Source of the DNA: Dermanyssus gallinae
Lineage: Eukaryota; Arthropoda; Arachnida; Mesostigmata; Dermanyssidae
Direction of reading: 5' to 3'
Assembly: GCA_003439945.1 (NCBI GenBank)
Contig: QVRM01002223.1
Location: 310,001 to 374,000, forward strand
DNA length: 64,000 nucleotides
Under the pieces are notes generated by a model. The model had not been told where the DNA came from. It ran no database searches and saw nothing but the letters and a program-made list of their open reading frames with translations. A program made the translations under genes and the position numbers. Of the stretch, positions 20,511 through 31,229 are shown in pieces; the first letter of the stretch is position 1; each line of letters opens with the position of its first letter.

Positions 20511-23335
20511 AGTACTGAACTACCCCCCGCAAGTCCCGATCACTCGCCAATGCTTTCCGACAATTATTTATTTGTGATATTTGTAGAAAAGCAGTGAAAT
20601 CTCTACGCGGCCTACGCATGCAAAAGACCCGTGTGCATAGGACCCATACTCCATCCAGCAGAGTTCCTTTTGACAGTGCAAGGACAACAGAGCCCTAAGA
20701 GCATGCCGACCCGATTTCAACGACACAAAATCATGCCCCAAAGATTCTCATCCGAACCCTGTCCAATGCTCGCAAAACCATCAGGCTAGTGAGGATAATC
20801 ACTAGAGGAGTCAGGGAAATTTGTTCCGCGGTGTATGCAGAGGCCCTCGCTAATTTAAACTTACGGCAGGATTACCCCTTTTGGCACAGTCTAATCACCC
20901 TGCCATTACTCATGCTGAAAGTTCCCGAGCGAAAAAGCAAAAACACCACACTATGCCAATTATTAGGAAAAACCTTGCCGATTCTCAGTGGAGGGTGCTA
21001 GAGAATGTTGCCGAAAAGCATCACAGCGACAACATACGGATCTCCCAAAAGCATCACCTTGATCGTCACAGAGCCACGATGGCAGAACGCAAGCTGGCAG
21101 AGGGAGATATCCGTTCGGCGGCTCGCACTCTTCTGTCCGTTGACACCTTTGCACCAACAGATGACCATACCTATCAGGAGCTCGTAAACGAGCACCCCGC
21201 CCCGCCGATTAGCGCAAGTATTGATAACCTGCCAGCACCGAATCTTCAGGAAAGATGTGTTGCGCAGGAGAAACTAATAGCCGACGCTGTACGATCTTTT
21301 GCGCTGGCATCCGGCACTGGACTCGACGGACTCCGGCCTCGTCACCTACGCGATATGCTGGATTGTATGGTGCCCTCTTCCGAGAGACTTTTGACGGAAT
21401 TGTGTTCCCTGGTTAATTTGGCTTTGAACGGTAAACTACCATCATTTTGCCTTCCGATTTTTTATGGAGCCGAACTGACAGCACTAAAAAGAAAAACGGC
21501 ACCATTAGGCCCATAGCATGTGGCCTAGCCTTGCGGAGACTGGTTGCAAAAGTTGCAATCGTGGTAAATCGAAGAGCAATTATTAGCGCCGTTACGCCAA
21601 AGCAAGTTGTTGTTTCAGTAAAAGGCGGGGCCGAGGCTGCAGCACACGCGGTTCGAGGATTCATAGAGGCGGACGGTCTCCTACGGGTGGTGGTAATGCT
21701 CGATTTTCGAAATGCCTTTTACACCATCCGACGCTACAACAAGCCATCGCTACTATCTTGGGCCGATAAGGTACCTCTCCTTTCATCCAACGGTGTACAA
21801 CAGGGCGATCCGCTCGGCCCCGCTCTGTTCAGTATTGGAATCTTCGAGTTAGTGACCCGTATGGGCAGTCCACTAAACGTCTGGTATCTGGACGACGCCA
21901 CCTTGGGAGGCCCAGTAAACTCAGTTGTCAGTGACATTCTTAATGTTTTAAGGTTCGCAGACGAAGGAGGACTGGAACTTAATTAATCTAAATTCGAAAT
22001 CATCGTCGTAGCGGACATCCCCACGAAAGGGGCGAAATGTTCAGAACCATCGAAAACATCTTGCCCGGATCAAAGAGAGTTGATCTGGCGGACCTGGAAA
22101 TTCTAGGTGCACCGATTCGAGCTCGAAGAATTCTTGAGACGATTACAGTTAAGCGCAACGCGCTTTTGCGGATCAAACCCCGCCTCATCACAATGCACCC
22201 GCAGGCAGCTCTTTGTCTCTGGAGATATAGCTTAGGCTCGCCAAGGCTGAATTACATCCTGCGGACCTCCCCAGCGAGCAACGAGCGGGCCGGCCTGCAG
22301 GACTTTGACGACACCGCAAGGGAAATTTTAGGCGAAGTTCTGAACGCCACTCTAACTGACCATACCTGGCAAAGGGCAACCCTTCCCCTTAGGGAAGGGG
22401 GGCTTGGCATCAGGTCCGTGACGGAGCTTGCGCCCGTAAGTTATGCAGCTTCGCTACTAGAATTTGCACAACTCGCTGGGACCCTCGTCGAGCCTAATAT
22501 TCGTCATGTAATACAAGTGACGAAAGACAAGGCCGAGCTAGCTGCAAGGTTCGTCACAGGCCCTGGTCCCTGGGAGGAGCGCCCTACGCAGCATACGCTT
22601 GACGGTTATAGGTGCAACATTTTGGGTCGAAATCTTCTCAATAGCATGCAATCACCAACGGAGAGAGCGGTTTTTATACACCTTTAGTAGAGGATACCTA
22701 AGGGCTCTACCCTCGCCGCAGCTGGGCACCATGCTGGACAATACCTTCTTCCGCATGGTGACAGCGCTCCGAATTGGAGCTCCCATATGCGAGCCATACA
22801 TCTGCTCAGCCTGTGGGACGCCTGTAGAGAGTAATGGCCTTCACCCCCTGAGCTGCATCAAAAGCCAAGGAAGAGCCGCTAGGCACGCGGAACTTAACTC
22901 GATCATAAGGAGAGCCCTTCGTCGTGCAGGCATACCGAGCACGCTGGAGCCCAGACTCGATACAAGCAGTGACAGGAGGCCCGACGGAGTCACTATTCCA
23001 TTGTGGTCTAGCGGTAAGTGTCTGGCATGGGATACAACAGTATCCTGCACTGTCTTACCTACGACACAGTGCCCTTAAGGCCGGCTGGGTCGCCGAACAT
23101 GCAGATCGAGAAAAAAGATGAAAGTACAGACTTAGAATCCATTTACTACATCGTGCCTATCGCTATGGAAACACTAGGTCCCGCTAGTAAAGGCACAAGG
23201 AGATTCATTAAAGAGCTTGGCGAGCGGATATAGGAGAACACAGGCGACCGACGAGAGAGCGAGTTCCTGCGGCAGTTGCTCTCGCTGGCGGTGTGCAGAG
23301 GTAACGCTGTCTGTATAATCGGGTCAATCTTTTGA
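20508..23335 (+). pseudogene. ORF2 of LINE family A copy 2: C2H2 finger, RT, restriction-like endonuclease
   Basis: ATG at 20508 overlaps the ORF1 stop. The finger reads CDICRKAVKSLRGLRMQKT then RVH, so its first His is Gln. MAERKLAEGD and ASGTGLDGLRPRHL precede the RT. The RT has GTIRPIACGLALRRLVAKV, VVMLDFRNAF (motif A with Asp), NGVQQGDPLGPALF (B) and WYLDDATLGG (C). About 35 codons are missing between A and B, and a stop follows at 21986. The C-terminal part has ALCLWRYSLGSP, REGGLGIRSVTELAP, then CSACGTPVESNGLHPLSC (CX2CX9HX3C), ARH, RPDGVTIPLW and LAWDTTV, which together form a restriction-like endonuclease. It ends FIKELGERI to NAVCIIGSIF-stop. Frameshifts lie near 20580, 21000, 21515, 22685 and 23080. 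Confidence 0.9.
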
Positions 23336-23412
23336 GAGGAAGAGACTGCCACCGAGATATTTAATTATATATTAATACATGTTCAGACCTCACAATTGTA
23401 TGATCAGCAATA

Positions 23413-23415
23413 AAC

Positions 23416-23496
<81 letters not shown>
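23413..23496. repeat. (AAT)n array, 3' flank of LINE copy 2
   Basis: About 80 bp of nearly pure AAT directly after the LINE 3' end. From 23497 to 24560 I recognise no gene. Frames at 23404-23724 (minus) and 23859-24149 (plus) lack domains. A 9-bp-arm hairpin, CAAACCGGT / ACCGGTTTG, lies near 24486-24508. Confidence 0.93.
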
Positions 23497-23497
<1 letters not shown>

Positions 23498-24560
23498 TAA
23501 TTGGCCCGTAAAGCCTTCCTGCCATGAGCGTGGTGAGTCTCAGACAGAAAACGAAGGCCCTCAGGGTCTAATTTTGAGTCGCTGTTGTTGTCGAATTCAT
23601 GTCGTGAGGCTGTGGTTTGATAGCTCCACCCTGTCGGGAATCGTCGACCGGGGTTTCTGTTAGAGACAGGGCTACTGCAGCCGCGTGATGGCTGTTCTTT
23701 TAGCACTTGCGTGGCGCCGCCCACCGAAAAATAAATGATTTGCTTATTTCGAATCTGCGCCCCGCCTGCAAAAACGCACTTCCCGATGACACATCATTGT
23801 GCCGACGAGGCGGAGCTGAACGAGGGGGCATATGGGGCCATAGAATAGTGAGCGGGGTGTGGCATCCGCAACTGCGACGGAAAAGCCTCTCGTTGAGTAC
23901 CTGTACTGCGGAGATTGCTGCACACATGCTGATCAGCATGAAAAAGGCAAAATAAAGCGCTTTTATTATTTGTGGCTGTCGAGGATTCGAGGACATGAAA
24001 TTACTGGCATCTGTCGACCTGCGGACTACTCGGCGGTAGAGAGGCCTCTTTTCATCGCTGAGGTCGCCAAAACCTCGCGTTCCGAAAGAAGGTCGCGTTC
24101 CGAGCCAAAAATAGGCTCAACGTTACAAAACATTGTAAAGCTTGCTTAACAGACTAATCGCTAGGCTTAATATAGACTTTGGCACAATTAAAAAATCGAC
24201 TACAGTCACGAGCTAAGAAAGCCAGGTCTAGTTTTGAACATATCATGAAGTGTTTTAATGAATTTGCGTGTGAACGAAACCAATCATGTGTTGCCTGATC
24301 ATAACTTCCTTTCTTGAGCAAAGAGGTTACCGTTTCGTCGAAACAACCTTCAACGTATCTAGGCACTTTGCCTAATGCACCGTTAACAATCTGACTATCG
24401 TCACCAGATTGTCGTCTTTCGTCTATTATCCAGTACTCGTCCCTTATCCATTAGTAGAGAGCCGTCCAACTGCGGCAATTGCGATCAAACCGGTGACTAC
24501 CGGTTTGCAGTTGCAACGACCGTCGTTGCATACTATGTATATATATATATATATATATAT

Positions 24561-24717
24561 ATTAAGAGGGTTGTTTTTAATTCTAGACCATCAGCCCCTA
24601 CTGTCTTGGAATCGCCGTGAGGCATATCTTTAATGCACGAAGGGCTAGAAATGTGACATATCTAGAATTTTCTCAGCAGTTCTCCAGCGAGAACTGATTG
24701 TTTCTTCAAAGATTTAT
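24561..24717 (-). mobile_element. SINE type 2, 5'-truncated copy
   Basis: Nearly the same sequence as 17103-17260, sharing GTCACATTTCTAGCCCTT and the 3' end TAGAATTAAAAACAACCCTC. On the minus strand the terminal TTAATATATA continues into a (TA)n array at 24537-24560. A second TA run borders the other side (24714-24735). Confidence 0.83.
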
Positions 24718-24805
24718 ATATATATATATATATATGGAGATTTATATGTAAGTGGAGTATTTAACTAAAAAATATGCCCACAGTTCTTTTTTGCATAACG
24801 GGGTG

Positions 24806-24849
24806 ACGCCCATAGACATCGGTCTCCTAGAGAGGATGTCTATGGGCGT
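24806..24849. repeat. 15-bp perfect inverted repeat, 14-nt spacer
   Basis: ACGCCCATAGACATC (24806-24820) pairs with GATGTCTATGGGCGT (24835-24849). No coding context and no transposon ends recognised. Confidence 0.88.
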
Positions 24850-27628
24850 AGTCCCTCCGGGGACACATGTATACGCGGACGTTCTCGTCGACCGGTGACT
24901 GGACGCGGGTCCCTGTCGTCGTCGATGTCTTGGAATTTGGGAGCCCGGACCCAAGAGTCTGGGCTGCACATTTCCTGCTGATCGGTCGCGCCGCTCTGTC
25001 ATGGGCCGGGAACAGCGACTGACCGCGTTCTCGCTCGACTGCGCTCTCTCACGACGCAAGTAGCTGGGCGAGGGAGCAGTACTTAAGATTGTGTTCTAGG
25101 TGTCTGCTGCTACATGAATAAAAAAAAAGGCTGTGTACTGCTGCCTGAACAGTAGACAGCGGGAACCACCAAAGCCGGTTGAAGATATGCCGCTTGCTCA
25201 GCTTGACGCTACAGACTCAAGGCGTGACTCAACTATGCGATCTGTCCTCTGTCAACAGTACTAAATCGAGTTCCCGCTAGTTATAAAACATTGTTAGAGG
25301 TGGGATTTGCTAGACGATTACTAGGTAGGTACGAAATCAGCAGACTAGCCACCTTTATAAGCGTATGCTTATTTAACAACTGCTGAACGCAAATACCTAC
25401 TGAACACATACACGTATCATTCTAGCAATGATAGGGACTTGTCGTAGTTGACTTGTGTAACCCAAAAAGAGTGTTTGGTCCTGACTGTGACCCAATATAA
25501 CAAAATTTGGTCAAAACACTTTAGCGGCGCTGGTGGCATTCCGAGCGTTCATATCTTGTCTAATATTTTATTTCGCAAACTACGTCAAACACACATTTTT
25601 TAAGCTTGTCGAGTTTTTTTAAAGTAGCATTTCTCAGACAGATCGTCCATTGTATGTACATCGTCCAATGTATGTACTTGCACTTGTTTCACCGTCAGCA
25701 GTTACTGAACGTATCGGTCCGAACACTATTCACGTTTGCCATTGCTGTTTTCACCTCGCTTACCTCAGCAAGGAAGCACTTTACCGTTGACTTAAGAAAG
25801 CACTCAAAATAGAGTACGACACCTCTCCTGGAGCTGCTTAGTTGATGGAAGGAACTCCAAAGTTCTGTGTCACAACGACTGTTTAGAGAGCATACCACTT
25901 TATGGAGTATCGCCCGCCGCCGGCCTTTTCATCTCAGACTCGAATTCATATATTAATATTGCGCAAGCATACTTCCCGTGTAGGGGAGATTCAGCTGTGT
26001 CACTGCACATAACGCTTCCAAAGTCAGCTAAATGACAGAAAGCGCACGCGTCTATCGAATAAACATAGCAAACACAACTAACAACGTTTCTTCTGCCTTG
26101 CTTCGATATAGAACTGACAGCGGTAATACTAATAGTACTAAGTAGGTTGAAACCAAATAGGTCATTTACTACCAATGTTTTTCAGTGACGCTTGAATATA
26201 TGCTTATTTAGATTGCCAGTTGGGTAGGCTTGGTAGTCCAGATCTCCAGATCTACCTATAGCGTGGTACATTTTTCTCGCATGCTCCCAATTCGGTTTCA
26301 GTTATTGTTTCCAAAGACTGATTGGGACCTATCCAAGGAGGTGTTTTTGTGCTCGACCGCACGTTTAAGAACCGTGATCCGTGTCACTCCGGTAACGGAG
26401 GAGATTTATTCCGAGCAACAACGGCTATTCCAGTCCACCATTACGGGCATATTAAATTACCAATTTAGCAAGTCACCCATGAGTTGAGCGAGCAATTCCC
26501 ATGCTCGGTTGAACGAGCAATTTCCTCTCGGAATCCGTGCGGAATGTCTGTGAACTGCTTGAACTTCTTATTATGCTTTACTAGTTGCTAGTTTTTGTGA
26601 GTAACACTCACACTATCTCTTTGAAAGAGCTATCCGATAAAGTATACATCTAACATTTATGATACGAGTCTAATATATGAGTGTAGATGAATCGATATGC
26701 TTCATGCTGAAGGACGCCTTAGTTGCTGCTGCTGCTGCCGCGGACACAACAACCAGAAAATGTCAGCAGGATGTACTAAAGTTGTACTTAAGTAAAGTGA
26801 GATACAACTATCGAAGCAATTTGTGACGTTTCTAAGGTTTTTGTCACCATTTAGCTTTAGTATTCAAGTCTGCGTTGCATATTTGGCTAAAGCTTGTCAT
26901 ATCTAGTCTGTCTCAGGTATCTGTCAGGTATCAGCCTTATTATCTCTGTTTTTCGTTTGTAATGGTCAACACCTGCACTGCTTATGCTTAAACGAGGTAG
27001 AGACGAAATTTCATAGTGGTCTCCCTTGTGCGGCACGTTTCGTCCTGCGTAGTCTGTCACACGTTTACGCATATCTTGTACTACAAGAGGGAGAGCCTGC
27101 GATATCGGCCCGACTTCAGAGCTTCTGTCACCTAAAAACTTCGCCGGGCTTGGCAAGTTTAGATCAGCATACCAAATTAGATGTGTGTTGAGCGTGCATG
27201 GATTAAATTGCATATGGCTGGTGTCTATATGACTGGAGTCAGTCCGCCGTTTCATGCCAGTTAAGTTGAAAGCACCTTATTTGTAGTTTACTATGCACCA
27301 ACACAGGGAAAGCGCCACACAACTTGACAAACTTAATAAACTATCTATTTTTATATAATTTAGGCCGGCCGGCTGCAATGGCCAAACCTATACGCAGGTA
27401 ATGGCAAAAAATGTGCGAAGTAATTTGCTCAAGTGTGGCTTTTTCTACGACCCGTTACTCTATGATAGCTTTTAAAGATACAATTGCTGCAAGCCGAATT
27501 TTCGTGCTATCTGCCAAGAACTTGCCATAAAACATGCTTTCTCGCATTTCGGAAGGACATATTTATGTCGGCGTGTGAGCCCGCGTATAGACAACAGTAA
27601 CCGTTCAATAATTACTTTTGTCTATTCT
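24850..27628. other. No recognisable gene
   Basis: About 2.8 kb of mixed composition. Frames of 85-122 codons (26230-26487 plus, 26887-27255 minus) show no domain I know. A GC-rich patch near 24880-25080 is followed by AATAAAAAAAAA at 25117, which could be a polyadenylation site or a transposon end. I see nothing decisive. Confidence 0.5.
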
Positions 27629-27643
27629 ATTTTGATGGATATT
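27629..27643. repeat. Left target-site duplication of APE LINE
   Basis: ATTTTGATGGATATT, 15 bp, identical to 31137-31151. Confidence 0.85.
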
Positions 27644-27656
27644 TCATGCGCTGTCC

Positions 27657-28249
27657 GTGCCTCTATTTTCTGCGGACTGCAAAGCAGCCAACGACGACCT
27701 TGCTCGAAAGGCGTCTATGGACGAGGCCACCTTCTCAGCGTTTCCGCTGGCACTCGCCCAGCGCGAAGTTGTCTTAAGCGGCCTATATAGCTACAAAGGC
27801 GAAATCGCTGGAAAGATCGCTGCTATTGTAGCAAGAAGTATTTTTTAGGAGTGAAGATTTTAAAAACTGGAACAAAGGTGAGCAGAGCGCTGGCAGTGGC
27901 AACAGTTGTGCAGCCGGCAAATCCCCATGGACCTTCGAATCAGCGTCACTTGAGCAGCCAGACCTCGCATGCTCGGATAAGCTTAACGCATTCAGAGTTT
28001 GGTCTACACGACCGTGCCTACCCCCGAAGAGGACACCGCCATGCTCCGAACCCACCCAACAACAGGCCAGCGAAACGCAAGGAGGATAACGCGATCTACC
28101 GTGCCCCACCTCCACCCTCCCTGAAGGCGTTTCTTATACAAGCCCTCGAAGCATTACAGGCCAAGGACCCCGCGCCCCACAACGTTGCATTTCAGCGCAA
28201 TGGCCGCGGACATGCACGAAACAGAGGTCGGCCCAAACCGAATCACTAA
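27657..28249 (+). pseudogene. ORF1 of APE LINE (frameshifted)
   Basis: A first piece (27657-27848) contains a helical segment, DEATFSAFPLALAQREVVLS. It ends at a stop, and a second piece in another frame (27851-28249) is Pro/Arg/His-rich and ends RNGRGHARNRGRPKPNH. No zinc knuckle is visible, unlike LINE family A. A role as RNA-binding ORF1 is inferred from position and basic composition only. Its stop overlaps the beginning of the endonuclease frame. Confidence 0.55.
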
Positions 28250-31023
28250 GAATTGCGCTATGGAACTGCGAGGGTGCTGACACTCTATCACTCCTCTCAC
28301 CGACAGCTCTTGAGGGCGTAGATATTTTAGTGTTGACGGAGACGTGGGCCACTAAAGCGTTTTCTCTGCCTCGCCTCTATCCCATTTACTCCCTGGCCCA
28401 GAAAGAAGCAGGCGCCGGCCGACTCAGCGGTGAAGTGTCAATCTTCTGCAATCATCGAGTCGGGGACCTCCATGTTGCACTCGCCGATGATAACGTCATT
28501 GCTCTATATAACCAGAGTATAAGCATCGTGGCGGCATATGTTCGTCCTCCCGAAAAGGATTCGACTTTGACTATGGTGAAGAAGCTTCTTAGCGGCTTAC
28601 GCGGAGTGCCTGCCGCAGTTCCGCTCGTAGTCTGTGGAGACTTTAACGCTCGTTTAGATTGGCCCACCTCGAGCCGCACGATAGCTCTTAGAGAAACGCT
28701 ATCGGACTTCGGATGCTGGATCATCAGTCCCCCTACTGTCCCCACTTTTATCAATCACAATGGAAGCTCTGTAATTGACGTGTTTGCAACAAACGTGAAG
28801 GTCAACAAGGTGAAATTTGTCGGGACTAATCACTCGCTAAGAGAGGGTGCCCATATCAGGTCGCACATTCTAGTTGCAATAGACCTTCAACTATATTCTC
28901 TGGTGTCGTTTACCAAGAGGGAAAAGCTGTTGCCACGCAGCCTAAGTAGGGATGCGCTCCACCGGCGCGTTCATGAAGTTCTACCCGTATCAATATCTCT
29001 TGAAGTTGAGACGTACGCTCAGCAGCTCGTAGATATTATAAAGTCTTCAGTTACCCCAGTGCATTGCCGACCGAGCTCACGTCCGTGGTACGATCGACTC
29101 TGTGTCCTGGCAACAAGAGCTCAAAATGCAGCAAGGCACCTGGCGAGTGCTTACCCCACTATGACACCGCTGGCTGCCTATCTCAAGACCATATGTAGAA
29201 AAACTTACGTCACTCAACGATTGAAGTACCTCGAGAAATCTGAAACTTCTCTCCTCCGAGAGGCAGAGCACTTACCTCATAAGTGGCTCACTCGTAGTGG
29301 CCTCACTCCCTGCCCGCTTAACTCCTCACAATTAATCAATCACTTTGCAGGAATGTTTAGGGCCAGCGGCTCTATACCCAGAGAACCCTGGTTGATCGAC
29401 GCGGCCTGGGATGAGGTCACTCTCAGCGAAAGACAGCGTCTAGAGACCGCCTTCACGGTGGAAGACGTGATTCTCGCTCTCCAGGGTTTAAAGAACAGCA
29501 AAGCAGCGGGCCCTGATCAAGTGAGGAACAAGCATCTAAAGAACGCATCTATTTTGGCTCCATGCTGGACGGCACTGTTCAACGAATGCCTCGGTGCTGG
29601 CATTATCCCGCCCCAATGGCTCGATGCTACACTGCTTGTCATCCCTAAAGGTAAAGGTGACTCAACCCAGCTGACCTCCTGGCGCGGTATAGCGAAAAGG
29701 AGCACATGTGACAAGTTGCTCTCGTCGCTGCTCACCAGAAGACTAAATTGGTTTCTAGAGATGACTGATGCTATTCCTACTGAACCGCACGACAGAATCG
29801 TTCTACGATTACGGCATGCGCCAATCTGTTGTGGGCTATCAGGGAGACTCAAGCAAGATCCTAACCCCTGTACGCCGTATTCGTCGATTTTAAAGCCGCC
29901 TTCGACTCGGCGCGCAGAGACATTATTCTGCGAATTCTGGCCGAGGTTGGCGTCCCTTCTGCCCTTCTCAACCTGTTGATGGCCATTCTGCAAGGCAACA
30001 AAATCAGAATAGATGACGGTGTGTCCAAATTGCCCCCTTTTCTCCAGACTACGGGCGTGGCGCAGGGCAACAACTTGAGTCCGTTACTTTTCTCAGTCCT
30101 TATTAAGGACCTACCAGCGAAAATTCGTGGTCTGAGAAATCTTGTAGAGGTGATCTTGTACGCAGATGATCTCGTCATCTATGGGAAGAGTCGCTTTTAG
30201 GTTCAACAGGCCCTAGCCAGACTTCACGCGGCCACATCTGAGCTTAGACTAACTGAAAATCTGACGAAGACAGTGGCCATGAAGTTTAAAAGAGGCGGGC
30301 GTTTAGCTGCTAACGATGGACTTCGTTTGGCCGGTTTTGACCTTCCCTACGTTAGTAAGTTCCTCTACATGGGACTGCTTCTAACGTCGAACGGCCAATG
30401 TTTCCTGCAGCATATCAAGGAAAGATGCAGAAAGGCGCTAGTAGCAATGACTACAATTAGAAAGCCGCAGCCATCCCCACGGCACTGAGACTGTTCGATC
30501 TAAAGATAGCTCCAATGGCCGCCTACGGCATCGAAATAATATGGAACGATCTCACCCCAGCCAGCCTTGAGCATCTAAATAGTCTGAAGGTAGCTTACCT
30601 CAAGCGAGCCCTGAGCGTCCATCGTTCAGCCCGCAATCGACTTGTCTATCTCCTCACGGACACCCCCCTATTCGTCGAGGAGCTAAGACGACGTTTCGAC
30701 TTGCCCTCATCTTCCAACTACGTCAACGTCCTCAAAACGTGGGAGTGCAAGTTTGCGGAAATTGACGCGGATTTCTTTAGCACAGGAGCGATGCAAAACC
30801 AGGCATGGAAAGGGCCGAGCCGATCTAACCGCCATGTGGTGACTAGGTTCGCCGTGCATGGTTTCCACCACCTGCTGTGCGCGACAGCCGGGTTCTATGA
30901 TCCCTCGGACTCGTGTGTGTGTCAGCGTTGTAAACTACCTTGCGGTAGATACCATGCTGCCTCCTGCACCCTAGTCCCGTCTCTAGCTAGTCTAGACGGC
31001 CAACCTCGCGTCGTAGCTTCATA
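28246..31023 (+). pseudogene. ORF2 of APE LINE: endonuclease and reverse transcriptase (broken)
   Basis: The protein would nick target DNA and copy the element RNA. The endonuclease starts LRIALWNCEGAD at 28246, upstream of the first in-frame ATG (28330). It continues with VLTETWA, VVCGDFNARLDWP and NGSSVIDVFATN, and a later histidine motif is less clear. The RT region has NSKAAGPDQVRNKHL, LLVIPKGKGD, SWRGIAKRS, then after a frameshift near 29800 YAVFVDFKAAFDSARRD (motif A), GVAQGNNLSPLLF (B) and VILYADDLVIYG (C). A TAG interrupts at 30198. The distal part has LRLFDLKIAPMAAYGIEIIW, SARNRLVYLL and a C-terminal CQRC, 8 residues, HAASC cluster. It ends at TAG near 31022. A few nucleotide changes separate it from an open frame. 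Confidence 0.9.
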
Positions 31024-31136
31024 GCTTTTATATATCTATTATTTTATAAGTCCAAATGTGTGTAGTTATACATATGCATATATTTTAACTGTACTTTTTC
31101 TACACAACAAGTGTGATAATAAATCTGACAACAATA

Positions 31137-31151
31137 ATTTTGATGGATATT
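31137..31151. repeat. Right target-site duplication of APE LINE
   Basis: ATTTTGATGGATATT, identical to 27629-27643. Confidence 0.85.
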
Positions 31152-31170
31152 ACAGGATTGTATTGGATAT

Positions 31171-31208
31171 GTTGTAGCTCAGTCTAAGACAGTTCGAATC
31201 CGAACTTT
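31171..31208 (+). other. tRNA-like fragment (A and B boxes only)
   Basis: GTAGCTCAGTCTAAGAC resembles a D-arm/A box and AGTTCGAATCC a B box, but they are too close to leave room for an anticodon arm. A TA run follows. Possibly a decayed SINE head or chance. Confidence 0.25.
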
Positions 31209-31229
31209 CATATATATATATATAGGTAA

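Larger units (their letters stand above)
17783..23412 (+). mobile_element. LINE family A copy 2, near full length, interrupted by mariner
   Basis: The element runs from a 5' hairpin (17783-17805) to the ACCTCACAATTGT 3' end (23390-23400) and an AAT array. Without the 1.26-kb mariner in its 5' UTR it is about 4.37 kb, close to copy 1. The 5' UTR resembles copy 1 (for example GTGAGCTCCGTGAATTTGT against TTGAGCTCCGCAAAATTGT). It encodes Gag-like ORF1 and ORF2 with a stop-start overlap. Defects include a deletion in ORF1 near 19345, a stop in a zinc knuckle, ORF2 frameshifts and a small RT deletion. Confidence 0.92.
27644..31136 (+). mobile_element. APE-endonuclease LINE, nearly complete, defective
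   Basis: A 3.5-kb non-LTR retrotransposon bounded by a perfect 15-bp target-site duplication. It carries a short ORF1 region, an ORF2 with apurinic-type endonuclease, reverse transcriptase and a C-terminal Cys/His motif, and a short AT-rich 3' UTR ending near AATAAATCTGACAACAATA without a long A tail. The boundaries suggest a full-length insertion. ORF1 and ORF2 each carry frameshifts or stops. The clade is uncertain, within the APE-type jockey/I/CR1 groups. Confidence 0.9.

Noticed and set aside
24880..25160. Possible solo LTR (GC-rich stretch, then AATAAAAAAAAA)
   Set aside because: No paired terminal motif, target duplication or primer-binding site could be established.
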